Of a DNA stretch of 46,648 nucleotides, positions 23,555-31,999 are shown piece after piece. The notes beneath the pieces were generated by a model that was given only the letters and a program-made list of their open reading frames with translations, was not told the origin of the DNA and did no database searches. How positions within the stretch are numbered: the first letter of the stretch is position 1; every line of letters starts with the position of its first letter. Position numbers and translations under genes: made by a program. Source of the stretch: CADDZO01 sp035294145 (GTDB lineage: Bacteria; Chloroflexota; Dormibacteria; Dormibacterales; Dormibacteraceae); NCBI GenBank assembly GCA_035294145.1, contig DATGLL010000163.1, forward strand, positions 1-46,648, in the 5' to 3' direction.

Positions 23555-24904
23555 TCAACGGGAGTGCGCCATGGCGAACTCGGCCAGCTCCTGAGATTGG
23601 ATCGTGTCGATGGTCTCCATCGACTTCTTGAACTCCACCTCCTCGTCGTCCATGAGCGCGCGAGGGTTGAAGTCGGGGCTGGCCAGGACCCCATGCACGC
23701 GACGCCGCTGCATCCCCATGTTGCCAGCGTCATAGATTGGGAAGATCGCTGCCTCACGTAGGTATTTCTCGAAGTTGCGCCTGCGATCGGCCGAGTTCAC
23801 CCCGACCACCTGCATACACTTGTACACCGTATCGAACATGAGCTCGGTGCAGAAGATCTTGCACATGGCACCAACGAGCTCGCCGTGGTTGTCATGGCGG
23901 TCGAGGTAGTGGGAGGCTCGCCAGCAGAAGTACCTGGCGGCTTCGATGCGGGCCGCGACATCTCCGAGAAGGTAGCCTACGTTTTGATAGTTGATGATGG
24001 GTCTGGGGCCGCCAGCCGTGTACGTCTTGCAGAACTGAAGCGCCTCCTCATAGGCCGCCCGGGCCACCCCGACGGCCGCGATCCCCGCGATCGGTCCCGA
24101 CCAGGCGAAGTTGCGATTGATGAGCAGATCGCCATTGCCGGCGGTCCCTTCCACAAGGTTCCGGGCCGGGACGTGCGCATCCTCGAAGGTGATCTCGGCA
24201 TTGGGGGTGAGCCGATGTCCGATCTTGTCGATGAGGCGATAGCTGACGCCGCGGGTTCCACGCTCCACCATGAGCGCGGAGAGACCTTCTGTCCCCCCTC
24301 TGTCAGGATCTGTGCGCACGACCACGATGCTCACGTCGGCACCGTTGCCATCCCAACCAGCGACGTTGCAGGGCCAGTACTTGCGCCCATTTAGGACGTA
24401 GTCACCGCCGACATGGCGTGCAGTCACCCCGATCCCTGCCGGGTATGGAAGAGGCACATCGAAATTCGCTGTACCTCCGGGCGTGCTCGGTGGCTCGCTC
24501 ACGGCGTATCCTACGATGTACTCTGCTCTCGGATCGGAGGTGGCAGTACGCAAGAAGCGCTCTCTCTGTTCCTCGGATCCATACCAGAGGACCGGCATCA
24601 ACCCCAGGCCGTTGACGAGAATGGTGCACGCGAAACCGGGATCGACCGCGCAGAGCTCTTCGGCGGCGAGCACCAGCTCAACGTTGCTGAGGCCAGCGCC
24701 ACCATATTCCTTGGGCAGCATACAGAAGGCGACACCGGCGCGGTAGGCTTCGACGTAGGCAGGTTTGGTGAGCTGGAAGGCCCGCAAGGGGTCTGGCTCA
24801 CGATCGGCTTCCTGCACGATGGGGGCAAGAACGTTTTGAGCGAACTGACGGGTCTCTAGCTGAACCTTCTTTTGCTCGAGGGAGAGTGTAAAGTCGATGG
24901 TCAT
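23555..24904 (-). CDS. Acyl-CoA dehydrogenase family protein
   Basis: This 449-residue flavoprotein starts at ATG 24904 after TTGGAGAGATGCG. Family blocks: LPKEYGGAGLSNVELVLAAE in the N-terminal helical domain, the FAD/substrate block YAVSEPPSTPGG in the beta domain, and GRKYWPCNVAGWDG. In most acyl-CoA dehydrogenases the catalytic Glu lies in a C-terminal IYEG motif; here the corresponding segment is IYDAGNMGMQ, with Asp392 at that place. Some relatives acting on cyclic or unusual acyl-CoAs use Asp. The gene is isolated from other beta-oxidation genes, so the substrate is unknown. It may serve the catabolic island starting 4.6 kb downstream, but that is speculation. Confidence 0.9.
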   Translation of the reverse strand: MTIDFTLSLEQKKVQLETRQFAQNVLAPIVQEADREPDPLRAFQLTKPAYVEAYRAGVAFCMLPKEYGGAGLSNVELVLAAEELCAVDPGFACTILVNGLGLMPVLWYGSEEQRERFLRTATSDPRAEYIVGYAVSEPPSTPGGTANFDVPLPYPAGIGVTARHVGGDYVLNGRKYWPCNVAGWDGNGADVSIVVVRTDPDRGGTEGLSALMVERGTRGVSYRLIDKIGHRLTPNAEITFEDAHVPARNLVEGTAGNGDLLINRNFAWSGPIAGIAAVGVARAAYEEALQFCKTYTAGGPRPIINYQNVGYLLGDVAARIEAARYFCWRASHYLDRHDNHGELVGAMCKIFCTELMFDTVYKCMQVVGVNSADRRRNFEKYLREAAIFPIYDAGNMGMQRRRVHGVLASPDFNPRALMDDEEVEFKKSMETIDTIQSQELAEFAMAHSR

Positions 24905-25848
24905 CGCATCTCTCCAATGAACTCATCGATCGGGTGTTCCTCTGGGGCCGAGTGTGCTTCACCGAGCCTGGCGGGGCAATCCCCGGATCAGGCAGCTTCG
25001 ACCCCCACGTTGGGGTGGTTCACCCCCCCTCTTTGAGGAGGCCGTGGCGGGATCCCGTCGATCGCGCGGACGAGGATGGCACCGGAGGAGATGGTCCGAG
25101 CGGGCTGCCCGTGGCGGACCACGGAAAGCGCTGACCCGGATGCCGGAGGCTCCGATGGAGTGGCGACCCCGACTCGGATGCGAGACATGGCACGGTGAAC
25201 GAGCCGTATCGAGCCCTCCCGGAGCCGAGGGGGGCCAGGGGCCTGTACGCGCCATCGGCCGGGGAGGCCGGCGAATCCCGGCCACCGCCATCGCCGTCCT
25301 CCTCGACCACGTCGCCACCCACCGCTGCCGCTCACCCGCTGGTCAGGGAGCACCCCCAGTCCCGGCTCATCCTCGGCCCTCGGTGCTGCCCCCCCACCAC
25401 CCGGTTCGCGGAGCGGTGCTGCCACGGACGCTCGGTCCAGACCGGCGAGGTCGACGAGACCGCAAGGACGTACCCCTGGCCGCGGCACTCGACCAGGGCG
25501 AGAGGCCCCGCAGCTACTTGGCCGCTTGCTTGCAGGATCCCCGCCGAGCGAGCAGGTCGGCGAAGCGCACGGGGAGGGTGAGAAATGCCCCGCCCCAGCG
25601 CTCCAGGTCATCGAACGTGGTCCACCAACCCGTCGAGGGGGCACCCATCCTTCTGGAGCGGTGGACCTTGTGGACCTTTAGGAAGCACGGTAGCAGCATG
25701 AGCCGACCAACGCTGAGGCACGGGCGGCAGGCCGGCCGGTGGCGGCGCTGGCGAGGTGGCGGTGAGCGTTCGCGGGGCGCTCTGCGACCGATGGGCAGAC
25801 GCAGAGGAAGAACTGGCCGGCAAGGCCATCAAGTCTGAGTCGGGAAGG
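24905..25848. other. 944-nt region with one doubtful small ORF
   Basis: No convincing gene. A minus-strand 61-residue ORF (25514-25699) has a mixed, protein-like composition (for example STGWWTTFDDLERWGGAFL) but no ribosome binding site. It begins near a tandem 9-nt repeat at 25661-25678. Confidence 0.4.
25661..25678 (+). repeat. Tandem direct repeat, 2 x GTGGACCTT
   Basis: Two exact adjacent copies of a 9-mer lie 171 nt from tRNA-Pro. A complementary GGTCCACC lies about 40 nt to the left. This may be a small regulatory site or a recombination scar. Confidence 0.4.
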
Positions 25849-25925
25849 TGGTCGGGGAGCCGGGATTTGAACCCGGGACCCCTTGGCCCCCAGCCAAGTG
25901 CGCTGCCGGGCTGCGCTACTCCCCG
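25849..25925 (-). tRNA. tRNA-Pro (anticodon GGG), CCA encoded
   Basis: The 77-nt minus-strand sequence folds into a full cloverleaf: acceptor CGGGGAG/CTCCCCG, D-arm GCGC/GCGC, anticodon stem CTTGG/CCAAG with loop CTGGGGG, variable GGGTC, T-arm CCGGG-TTCAAAT-CCCGG, discriminator A and genomically encoded CCA. Anticodon positions 34-36 read GGG, so it decodes proline CCC/CCU. Confidence 0.96.
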
Positions 25926-25937
25926 AACCAGAGGCCC

Positions 25938-25943
25938 ATTGTA
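25938..25943 (-). promoter_or_regulatory. -10 element of tRNA-Pro
   Basis: TACAAT (5/6) sits 12 nt upstream of the mature tRNA 5' end on the minus strand. No canonical -35 is recognisable. Confidence 0.55.
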
Positions 25944-26095
25944 GGGCCTCGACCGCCGGCCCATCGTGTTCGAGGGAAGGGGACCGGCGCCCGACCGGGT
26001 CAGGTCTCTATCAGGCGTGGGCCCGTCCGGGGCGCCGCCAGCTTGCCGTGAGCAAGTCCCGCTCGAGCGCATCTCGCGCCACACAGTGCGGAAGC

Positions 26096-26483
26096 CTATC
26101 CGGCTCCCTCGTCACGGCAGGCGAAGCACCACTGCGTGAGGCCCCGGCTCTCCACCACGACCTTGGTGAAGCCCGAGCGGCGCACCATCGTGCTCAGCTC
26201 CCCGTCAGTGTAGAGGTGCAACCCACCGAGCACGTAGGGGGAGCATCACCAGCCTCGTAACCCGGCGCGCCGAGGCGTTGAGCATGGCCAATCGACCGCC
26301 AGGTCGGAGTACCCGGTGGACCTCGGCCAGCACCCTGTCGGGCTCCGGGAGCCAGAAGAAGACCTGGTTCATGGCGACCGCGGTGAAGTGCCGATCCGGC
26401 CACGGCAGACGGGCAGCGTCTCCCTCCCTCACCTCGAGGCGACCAGCCTCCACCGCACGGGCATTGCGCTTCCTTTGATCCAC
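26096..26483 (-). pseudogene. SAM-dependent methyltransferase remnant (frameshifted, motif I missing)
   Basis: The frame from 26483 reads a class I methyltransferase middle part (AGRLEVREGDAARLPWPDRH, then FFWLPEPDRVLAEVHRVLRP and GGRLAMLNASARR). It then leaves frame at a run of five C near 26236. Removing one C restores YVLGGLHLYTDGELSTMVRR, followed by GFTKVVVESRGLTQWCFACR to a TAG at 26096-26098, the usual C-terminus of this family. Upstream of 26483 the glycine-rich SAM-binding motif I is not found in any frame. The gene therefore appears both truncated and frameshifted. A sequencing error in the C run could explain the frameshift but not the missing N-terminus. Confidence 0.7.
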
Positions 26484-26565
26484 GCATTCGGTCGCCTTCG
26501 CCCGGTTCCAACGGGAGCGGAGCCCGGAGAAGGCGGCGGCTTCTTCGAGGCGCCGGTCCGGGGCT

Positions 26566-26589
26566 CCCCACGAAGCGAGCTTCGTGGGG
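26566..26589 (-). terminator. Perfect 11-2-11 hairpin downstream of the desaturase gene
   Basis: CCCCACGAAGC-GA-GCTTCGTGGGG lies about 80 nt past the desaturase stop and upstream of the methyltransferase remnant. There is no T-tract. It probably ends the slipin-desaturase transcript. Confidence 0.5.
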
Positions 26590-26669
26590 TACCCCTCTCC
26601 CGATCGGCATCGAGGCCGGTCTCGAGGGTGCGCACCACCCAGTTGGGGGTGGACGTGACCAGCCGCTCG

Positions 26670-27686
26670 TCAAGGGACCGCAGTCAGGACCGGCGTCCGC
26701 AAGGGGGCACCGACCTCATGAAGGAACGTGAGCAGCTCCCGGTACGAGCGGGGAAGCGAGGTCTCGTAGTATGGCACGCCGACCTCCGCGCAGTACTCCC
26801 TGACGATGCGCTGCGCCCTGGGGATGTTGTTCCTGGCCATGGTCGGGAAGAGGTGGTGCTCGATCTGATAGTTCAGCGCCCCGTACCAGAGATCGGTGAG
26901 GGGACGAGCGCGAACGTTGCGCGAGGTCAGGACCTGGCCCCGGAGGAAGTCGAGGTCGCTGCTCGTGTCCACCTGGAGCATGCCCTTGTGGTTCGGCGCG
27001 AAAACGGCCGCCAGGTAGAAACCGCTGACCGCTTTCTGGAGAAGGATCACGATCAGGGCCGACCAGGGGCCAAGGAAGTACACGAGCAAGCCCAGGTAGA
27101 GCAGCCAGTGCGCGCTCAGGACGGCCACCTCCTGCCAGCGATGCCGGGACGGCTGACGCGCGAGGAAGCGACCGCTGGCGACGTGCATGCTCCAGGACAG
27201 CAGACAGGTCAGAGGCACGAACAAGAAGGCCTGGTACCTGGCGATCAGTCGAAGCAGCCCTCGCCGCGCCGCCGCCTGCTCCGGGGAGTAGGCGATGGCC
27301 GGGTTGTTGATGTCAGGGTCGAGGTCGAGGTGGTTGGGGTTAGCGTGATGCTGGTTGTGCTTGCGGACCCACCACCCATAGCTCACCCCGAGCAGAGCAT
27401 CCGCGGTGAGAAAGGCCACCAGCGTGTTCTTCCACCGCCGGCCGAACATCTGATGGTGACCGGCGTCATGGAGCTGGAACCCGAGCTGACCAGCGACCAG
27501 GCCGAGCACGACCCCGTCGGCGGCCTGCACCCAAGGATGGCGAACCTGCGCCAGCACCACGCAGCAACCGGCGAGCAGGGCCATGTTGACCACGATCACG
27601 CACAGGTAGAAGCCGGGCTGCTTCTCCAGCAGCCCGGCCTCACGCACCCGTCGCTTGAGGATCGCGTAATCTGAGGGGACGGTCAC
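26670..27686 (-). CDS. Membrane fatty acid desaturase
   Basis: This 338-residue integral membrane di-iron enzyme shows the three histidine boxes in order: HDAGHH (73-78), HNQHH (110-114) and QIEHH (274-278). There are hydrophobic spans between them. The QxxHH third box is typical of acyl-lipid, front-end-type desaturases, but there is no fused cytochrome b5 domain, so electrons must come from a separate ferredoxin or reductase. The GTG start overlaps the stop of the slipin gene by four bases (GTGA), indicating translational coupling. The likely role is introducing double bonds into membrane acyl chains, for example to adjust fluidity. Regiospecificity cannot be read from sequence. Confidence 0.92.
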   Translation of the reverse strand: MTVPSDYAILKRRVREAGLLEKQPGFYLCVIVVNMALLAGCCVVLAQVRHPWVQAADGVVLGLVAGQLGFQLHDAGHHQMFGRRWKNTLVAFLTADALLGVSYGWWVRKHNQHHANPNHLDLDPDINNPAIAYSPEQAAARRGLLRLIARYQAFLFVPLTCLLSWSMHVASGRFLARQPSRHRWQEVAVLSAHWLLYLGLLVYFLGPWSALIVILLQKAVSGFYLAAVFAPNHKGMLQVDTSSDLDFLRGQVLTSRNVRARPLTDLWYGALNYQIEHHLFPTMARNNIPRAQRIVREYCAEVGVPYYETSLPRSYRELLTFLHEVGAPLRTPVLTAVP

Positions 27687-28495
27687 CCTAGGGCCGATCC
27701 CGTGGTCTTCTTTGCCGGCACGGCCAGACCGTCCACCGGCGTCGGTGCCGCCAGCAACGGCCTGATCAACTCGATCGGGATCGGGAAGACGATGGTCGCG
27801 TTCTGGTTCGAACCCATGTCGAGCAAGGTCTGCATGTAGCGCAGGGCCAGAGCGGCGGGCTGGGTCGAGATCACCTGGGCGGCGTTGGCCAGGGTCTGGG
27901 CGGCCTGGAACTCGCCCTCCGCGGCGATGATCTTGGCCCGCTTCTCGCGTTCCGCCTCCGCCTGCCTGGCCAGGGCGCGGACCATGGTCGACGCCAGCTC
28001 GGCGTCCTTGACCTCGACCGCGGTGACCTTGATCCCCCAGGGCTCCGTGTGACGATCGATGATCGCCTGGAGCGTCCGGTTGATCTTGTCTCGCTGGCCC
28101 AGCAACTCGTCCAGGCTGGATTGGCCGAGCACGGCCCGCAGCGTGGTTTGAGCGATCTGGGAGGTCGCCATCCCGTAGTTGAAGACGTGGGTGACGGCAG
28201 CGCGAGCGTCGACCACCTGGAAGAAGATGACGGCGTTGACCTTGACGGTCACGTTGTCGGAGGTAATCACCTCTTGAGGCGGGACCTCCAAGGTGATCAC
28301 GCGGAGGTCGACCTTGGTCGGCCGATCGACCCCGAAGGGGAAGATGAGGAACAAGCCTGGCCCCTTGAGGTCAATCAGGCGACCCAGCCGGAAGACGACG
28401 CCTCGCTCGTACTCTCGGGCGATTCGGATGCTGGACGGGACCGCCACCAGCACCAGGAAGGCGACCACGATGGCGGCGACGATCAGACCAATCAT
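27683..28495 (-). CDS. Slipin/stomatin-like SPFH (Band 7) protein
   Basis: ATG 28495 follows CAAGGAGCACATCCG and gives 270 residues; the longer frame upstream lacks a site. There is an N-terminal membrane anchor (IGLIVAAIVVAFLVLVAVP), then the SPFH domain starting YERGVVFRLGRL with PFGVDRPTKVDLR and NVTVKVNAVIFFQV. A charged helical region (ARQAEAEREKRAKIIAAEGE) and a C-terminal oligomerisation segment follow. Slipins form ring or cage assemblies on membranes and organise lipid or protein domains. They are often encoded beside NfeD, which is absent here. Instead the gene is coupled to a fatty acid desaturase, suggesting a joint role in membrane composition. Confidence 0.92.
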   Translation of the reverse strand: MIGLIVAAIVVAFLVLVAVPSSIRIAREYERGVVFRLGRLIDLKGPGLFLIFPFGVDRPTKVDLRVITLEVPPQEVITSDNVTVKVNAVIFFQVVDARAAVTHVFNYGMATSQIAQTTLRAVLGQSSLDELLGQRDKINRTLQAIIDRHTEPWGIKVTAVEVKDAELASTMVRALARQAEAEREKRAKIIAAEGEFQAAQTLANAAQVISTQPAALALRYMQTLLDMGSNQNATIVFPIPIELIRPLLAAPTPVDGLAVPAKKTTGSALG

Positions 28496-29474
28496 CGGAT
28501 GTGCTCCTTGAGGCCCGTCTGAGCGGTGGTCGCCGAGCATTCGAGCCTCTCCGCGCTCGGCGACCAAGATCGAAGGCCAATGGCCAAGGGATGGCTCAGA
28601 GGGGGCCGTTTCTCGACCGTCGCCTGATGCTCCCCCGGGCCCTCCTCGTCGGGACGCGACCCGGCATGTCCCCCCTATGGGACCCCGGGCACCCTGGCAG
28701 ATGCCCTCAGGTCGACTCTCAACGGTGCCAGCGCTCCATCATTCACCTTCCCTACCCGGCGTACGAGCACCGCACCGCTGGGTCACTATTCGCCGATTGC
28801 CATCACGAATTGGTGGCCCACCGTGCCACCACTGGCCCCACCATACGCCGGCCGCGGCTGGCTGTGTCGATGGTGAGGAGATCGGAGTTGGGAGAAGGCC
28901 GAGGAGATGGCCGATGCCCAGGCACGGGCGCGACGGCCAGGCTGGCCGAGACTGCCCCAGGCTCGGGCCGGGGCCAGCGGATCGACCTCGCCACGCCGGT
29001 ACCAGAGCCACCTCCTCAGGCACCCCGAGACGACGGCAGCCGAGGACCTGAGCCGGCTGGCGCGCTCCGCCTCCTCCGGCTCGAAGCGGGCCCCACCAGC
29101 GCGGACGGTGAACGCCGAACGTCCTAGCCGGGACAGATCTCCTGAGGTGAAACCCGCGAGCAGGCGTTCGGCCCTGATCGCGACGCGGCCGGAGCCCGCT
29201 CACCCCTCCGTCAGCGGTATCGGGCGGGAAGGGGCCGATGGAGACGTCGGCTGCCCCAGCCGTCGCCGGAGGTCAGCCTGCGGCTCGGCGGCGAGGGCAA
29301 CGCGAAGCGTCGTCGACCTGGCCATGGTTCAAGCGTGCCCCATCGCCCAGCACGAGCCGCACCTGGGTTCTCAGACACCCTCGAGCCCTCCAAGCGCGGA
29401 ACGCCCGCTTCAGGACCTGCCCCGCACGGCCTTGCCATGGGCCCGACGGCGTTGGTGGGGCAGGAGGCAGCCGG
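28496..29474. other. 979-nt gene-free tract containing repeat copy B
   Basis: No supported gene. It holds the repeat copy at 28701-28866 and an 8-bp stem (CGCCGAGC/GCTCGGCG) at 28531-28562 in the slipin upstream region. Confidence 0.45.
28701..28866 (+). repeat. Diverged intergenic repeat, copy B
   Basis: Partner of the copy at 20447-20615, same orientation, in another gene-free tract. Shared blocks include CTCAGGTCG, CAACGGTGCC, CCCGGCGTACGAGC and TTCGCCG. Confidence 0.5.
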
Positions 29475-30857
29475 TCATCGAGCCGGGTCCGAGGCGATGG
29501 CCACGGTCAGGAACTCCTGGACCGAGATCCCCGTGCCCAGGCCCGTGCAGGCGGCGATCAGCCGATCTGCGGAGACAGCGTCGAGGCTCCCGCGGATGAG
29601 GCGACGGAACTTCCCCTCAAGCTCGCCCCAACCGAACGGGGCCGTCTCGTCCCCTCGGGTATGACGAACGATGCGACGCACCCGACCCGAGGGCGTGTAG
29701 ACGTCGACTCGTGCTGGCCATGCCGTTGGGTAGTAGAGCTGGAGGTCCTCGGCGGGCTCGACGACGACCTTGTCCATGAAGGCACGGAAGCGGTCCTCAT
29801 CGTGGAGCCTCGTCCGTGCGACGTCGAGGAGCCCGTCGCGGTCGTAGGCCGCCAACGCCAGCTGATAGCGGACGCTGGTGATGGAGCTCAGGCGATCTCG
29901 CGGCAGGCCCGGCTGACCGATCAGCTGGACGTACTGAGCAGGCACGCCCACCACCACCCGTTGGATCGATCCCACGTCGAGGGACTCCTCCTCCAGGATC
30001 TGCAGGAAGCCCTCGACGCTGCTGATCGCCTGCTTCGCCGAGCAGTAGGGCTTGACGCTGACCCGTTCGATCTCGTAGGCCGCCCCCAAGCCTGCGATCA
30101 GCGTGGAGGAGCGGAGCGGGATGCGGGTTGCCTCGCTCCAGCGGCCATCGAGGAAGGTCACGTCCGCTCGGAACCCACGGCGAGCCGCCATCGCAGCGAT
30201 GACCCCGTTCTGGACCGCGCAACCAATCGCCAGCCACCGCGCGGCGATGGCGTCGCTGCGTCCGGTGGCCCCTGTCGCCAGCATCACGGCCGTGGCCAAG
30301 GCCTGGGCCGTCTCCTCAGTGGACAGGCCGAGCAGGCGGGCGGCGGTCGCGCAGGCACCGACCCCGCTGCCGAGGTAGGTCGGCCAGATCCCCTGGTAGA
30401 GGATCGACGGCCCGTCGACCGCCTTTCCCCAGCGAATCACCACCTCGTAGCCGGCCACGATCGCGGCCAGGAGCGAGCTCGCGTCCACATCGCGCCGCGA
30501 GGAGGCGACCGCGAGGGCGGTCGGGACGACGACCGCCCCCGGGGTCGTGCACGACTCAAGATGGATGTCGTCGATCTCGGTGCACCGCGCCGACGCGCAG
30601 CCGGCGAGCGCCGCCATGGGCATCGAGGTCCGGATCGGCAGCCAGCCGGCGGGCACCTGGCCCTCCGCCCCGCAGTCCGCGACCAGGGCCCGCACGGCAC
30701 GCCCCTCGGCCGTGCGGGCGCCGGCGACCATCGCTCCCATCGTGTCCAAGAGCCGCCGTCGAGCCTGCTCGAGGACCGCGGCCGGCAGTGCCTCCGCCCG
30801 GAGGGTGGCTACGAACTCGGCCAGTCGCTCGACCGTCGTCTCACGACGATCGGTCAT
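29475..30857 (-). CDS. MmgE/PrpD family protein
   Basis: From ATG 30857, which overlaps the upstream M24-fold gene stop (ATGA), the protein has 460 residues, the usual family length. Blocks seen: LLDTMGAMVAGARTAEGRAV, CASARCTEIDDIHLESCTTP, the alpha-helical GIWPTYLGSGVGACATAARL and the lid region with VKPYCSAKQAISSVEGFLQI. The family includes 2-methylcitrate dehydratase, aconitate decarboxylase and iminodisuccinate epimerase, so it performs dehydration, decarboxylation or epimerisation on carboxylic acids. No other propionate genes are present, so 2-methylcitrate is unlikely. It is the last gene of the hydantoinase operon and may process the ring-opened acid. Confidence 0.88.
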   Translation of the reverse strand: MTDRRETTVERLAEFVATLRAEALPAAVLEQARRRLLDTMGAMVAGARTAEGRAVRALVADCGAEGQVPAGWLPIRTSMPMAALAGCASARCTEIDDIHLESCTTPGAVVVPTALAVASSRRDVDASSLLAAIVAGYEVVIRWGKAVDGPSILYQGIWPTYLGSGVGACATAARLLGLSTEETAQALATAVMLATGATGRSDAIAARWLAIGCAVQNGVIAAMAARRGFRADVTFLDGRWSEATRIPLRSSTLIAGLGAAYEIERVSVKPYCSAKQAISSVEGFLQILEEESLDVGSIQRVVVGVPAQYVQLIGQPGLPRDRLSSITSVRYQLALAAYDRDGLLDVARTRLHDEDRFRAFMDKVVVEPAEDLQLYYPTAWPARVDVYTPSGRVRRIVRHTRGDETAPFGWGELEGKFRRLIRGSLDAVSADRLIAACTGLGTGISVQEFLTVAIASDPAR

Positions 30858-31999
30858 ACGGGCGTGAGCAAGCTCGAGGCCGGGCCCTGGCCGACCCGGA
30901 CGAGATCGGACACGAGCACCGGCGGCTCGCCTGGACGACCGAGGCACAGGCGCAGGCTGAGCGTCATCGACGCTTCCAGGAGCTCGTCGCTCTCAGGGTC
31001 GATGCGTGGCGCCTCGTCGAGCGAGAGGCCGATGCCCCCGCCCAGGCCATACGCCAGGGCCATCTGCCGGTGCTCGTCGCCGATCTCCCGCAGGGCAGCG
31101 CCGGCCACGTCCGCAACGCGAGCCCCCTCACGTGCCGCCTCCCGCATCGCCGCCAGGCCGGAGCAGGCCCGCCGGTAGTGCTCGGACCCCACCGCCGGGC
31201 TGGTGAAGGCGCGGTCGGCCCAGTACCCCTCGTACTCCACGGCGATGTACGCGCAGAGGGGCACGTTGCGCACCGTCGACGGCGCCTCATAGGGCCAGAG
31301 CGCATCGGCCACCTCCAGGTTGCAGAGCACGCGGACATCGTGCGCCCCGGCGGTGCGGGCCGCCCGCTCGGCCGCCACCACTGCCTCCGCGTTCGAGCCT
31401 CCCCGGCCAAAGGCCTGCACTGCCGCCAGCCCGGCGAGCTGTGCGATCCTCCCTGCCTCCGCCATGGCGCCGAGCTCTCGAGCCCGCTTGCGGCGTCGGA
31501 TCGCCGCCAGCCGGTCGTCGATCGCGACCAGCTCGTAACCGGATAGGTGCCCGACCACCTCATCGTAGAGGGCGACCGGCAGGTGCTCCTCGAAGCCAGC
31601 CACCGCCACCCGCCCGGCCTCGATCCCGCGCTCGCGCAGGATCTGGGCCATCCCGACCCCGAGCGAGGGCGCAACCCGGACGTCGGCCACCCAGGTGCAG
31701 GTGCGGACGAAGGGGATCTCGCGGCCCCCGCCGATGCCAGCGATGATCGCGGGCTCGCCCTCCACCGGGAGCACCACCACCGTCCACGGCATCAGGGGAA
31801 CGAGGTTGGTGAGATAGGCGATGTCCTGATACCGCTCGCCTCCGCCCACCACGAGGAGGGCGCGCATCCCACCATCCGACAACATCCCGCGGACGCCCCT
31901 GACCCGCTCCTGGAACTCGTCGCTGGGGAAGGTGACCTGGTTCCAGACCGAGCGCCCGCGTCGGAGCACCGGCTGCAATGTCTGCATCGTCCTCATCAC
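30854..31999 (-). CDS. M24 (creatinase/aminopeptidase P fold) protein with eroded metal site, copy 1
   Basis: This 381-residue protein has the two-domain pita-bread layout. The N-terminal creatinase_N region is about 30-165 and the C-terminal M24 domain about 170-370. In metal-dependent M24 peptidases two Asp, one His and two Glu bind metals. Here the first Asp block reads AYIAVEYEGYWADRAF (only the second Asp kept), the HGxG block reads LGGGIGLSLDEAP (His lost), and the Glu block reads MTLSLRLCLG (Glu replaced by Arg). It is therefore unlikely to be a metallopeptidase. Creatinase, a metal-free member, shows that the fold can hydrolyse C-N bonds otherwise. The GTG start overlaps the upstream gene (GTGA) and its stop overlaps MmgE/PrpD. 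Confidence 0.82.
   Translation of the reverse strand: MMRTMQTLQPVLRRGRSVWNQVTFPSDEFQERVRGVRGMLSDGGMRALLVVGGGERYQDIAYLTNLVPLMPWTVVVLPVEGEPAIIAGIGGGREIPFVRTCTWVADVRVAPSLGVGMAQILRERGIEAGRVAVAGFEEHLPVALYDEVVGHLSGYELVAIDDRLAAIRRRKRARELGAMAEAGRIAQLAGLAAVQAFGRGGSNAEAVVAAERAARTAGAHDVRVLCNLEVADALWPYEAPSTVRNVPLCAYIAVEYEGYWADRAFTSPAVGSEHYRRACSGLAAMREAAREGARVADVAGAALREIGDEHRQMALAYGLGGGIGLSLDEAPRIDPESDELLEASMTLSLRLCLGRPGEPPVLVSDLVRVGQGPASSLLTPV

Noticed and set aside
29238..31178. 646-residue plus-strand open frame
   Set aside because: It lies antisense to MmgE/PrpD and the first M24 gene. Its composition is that of an antisense shadow in GC-rich DNA, while the minus strand encodes clear families with coupled starts.
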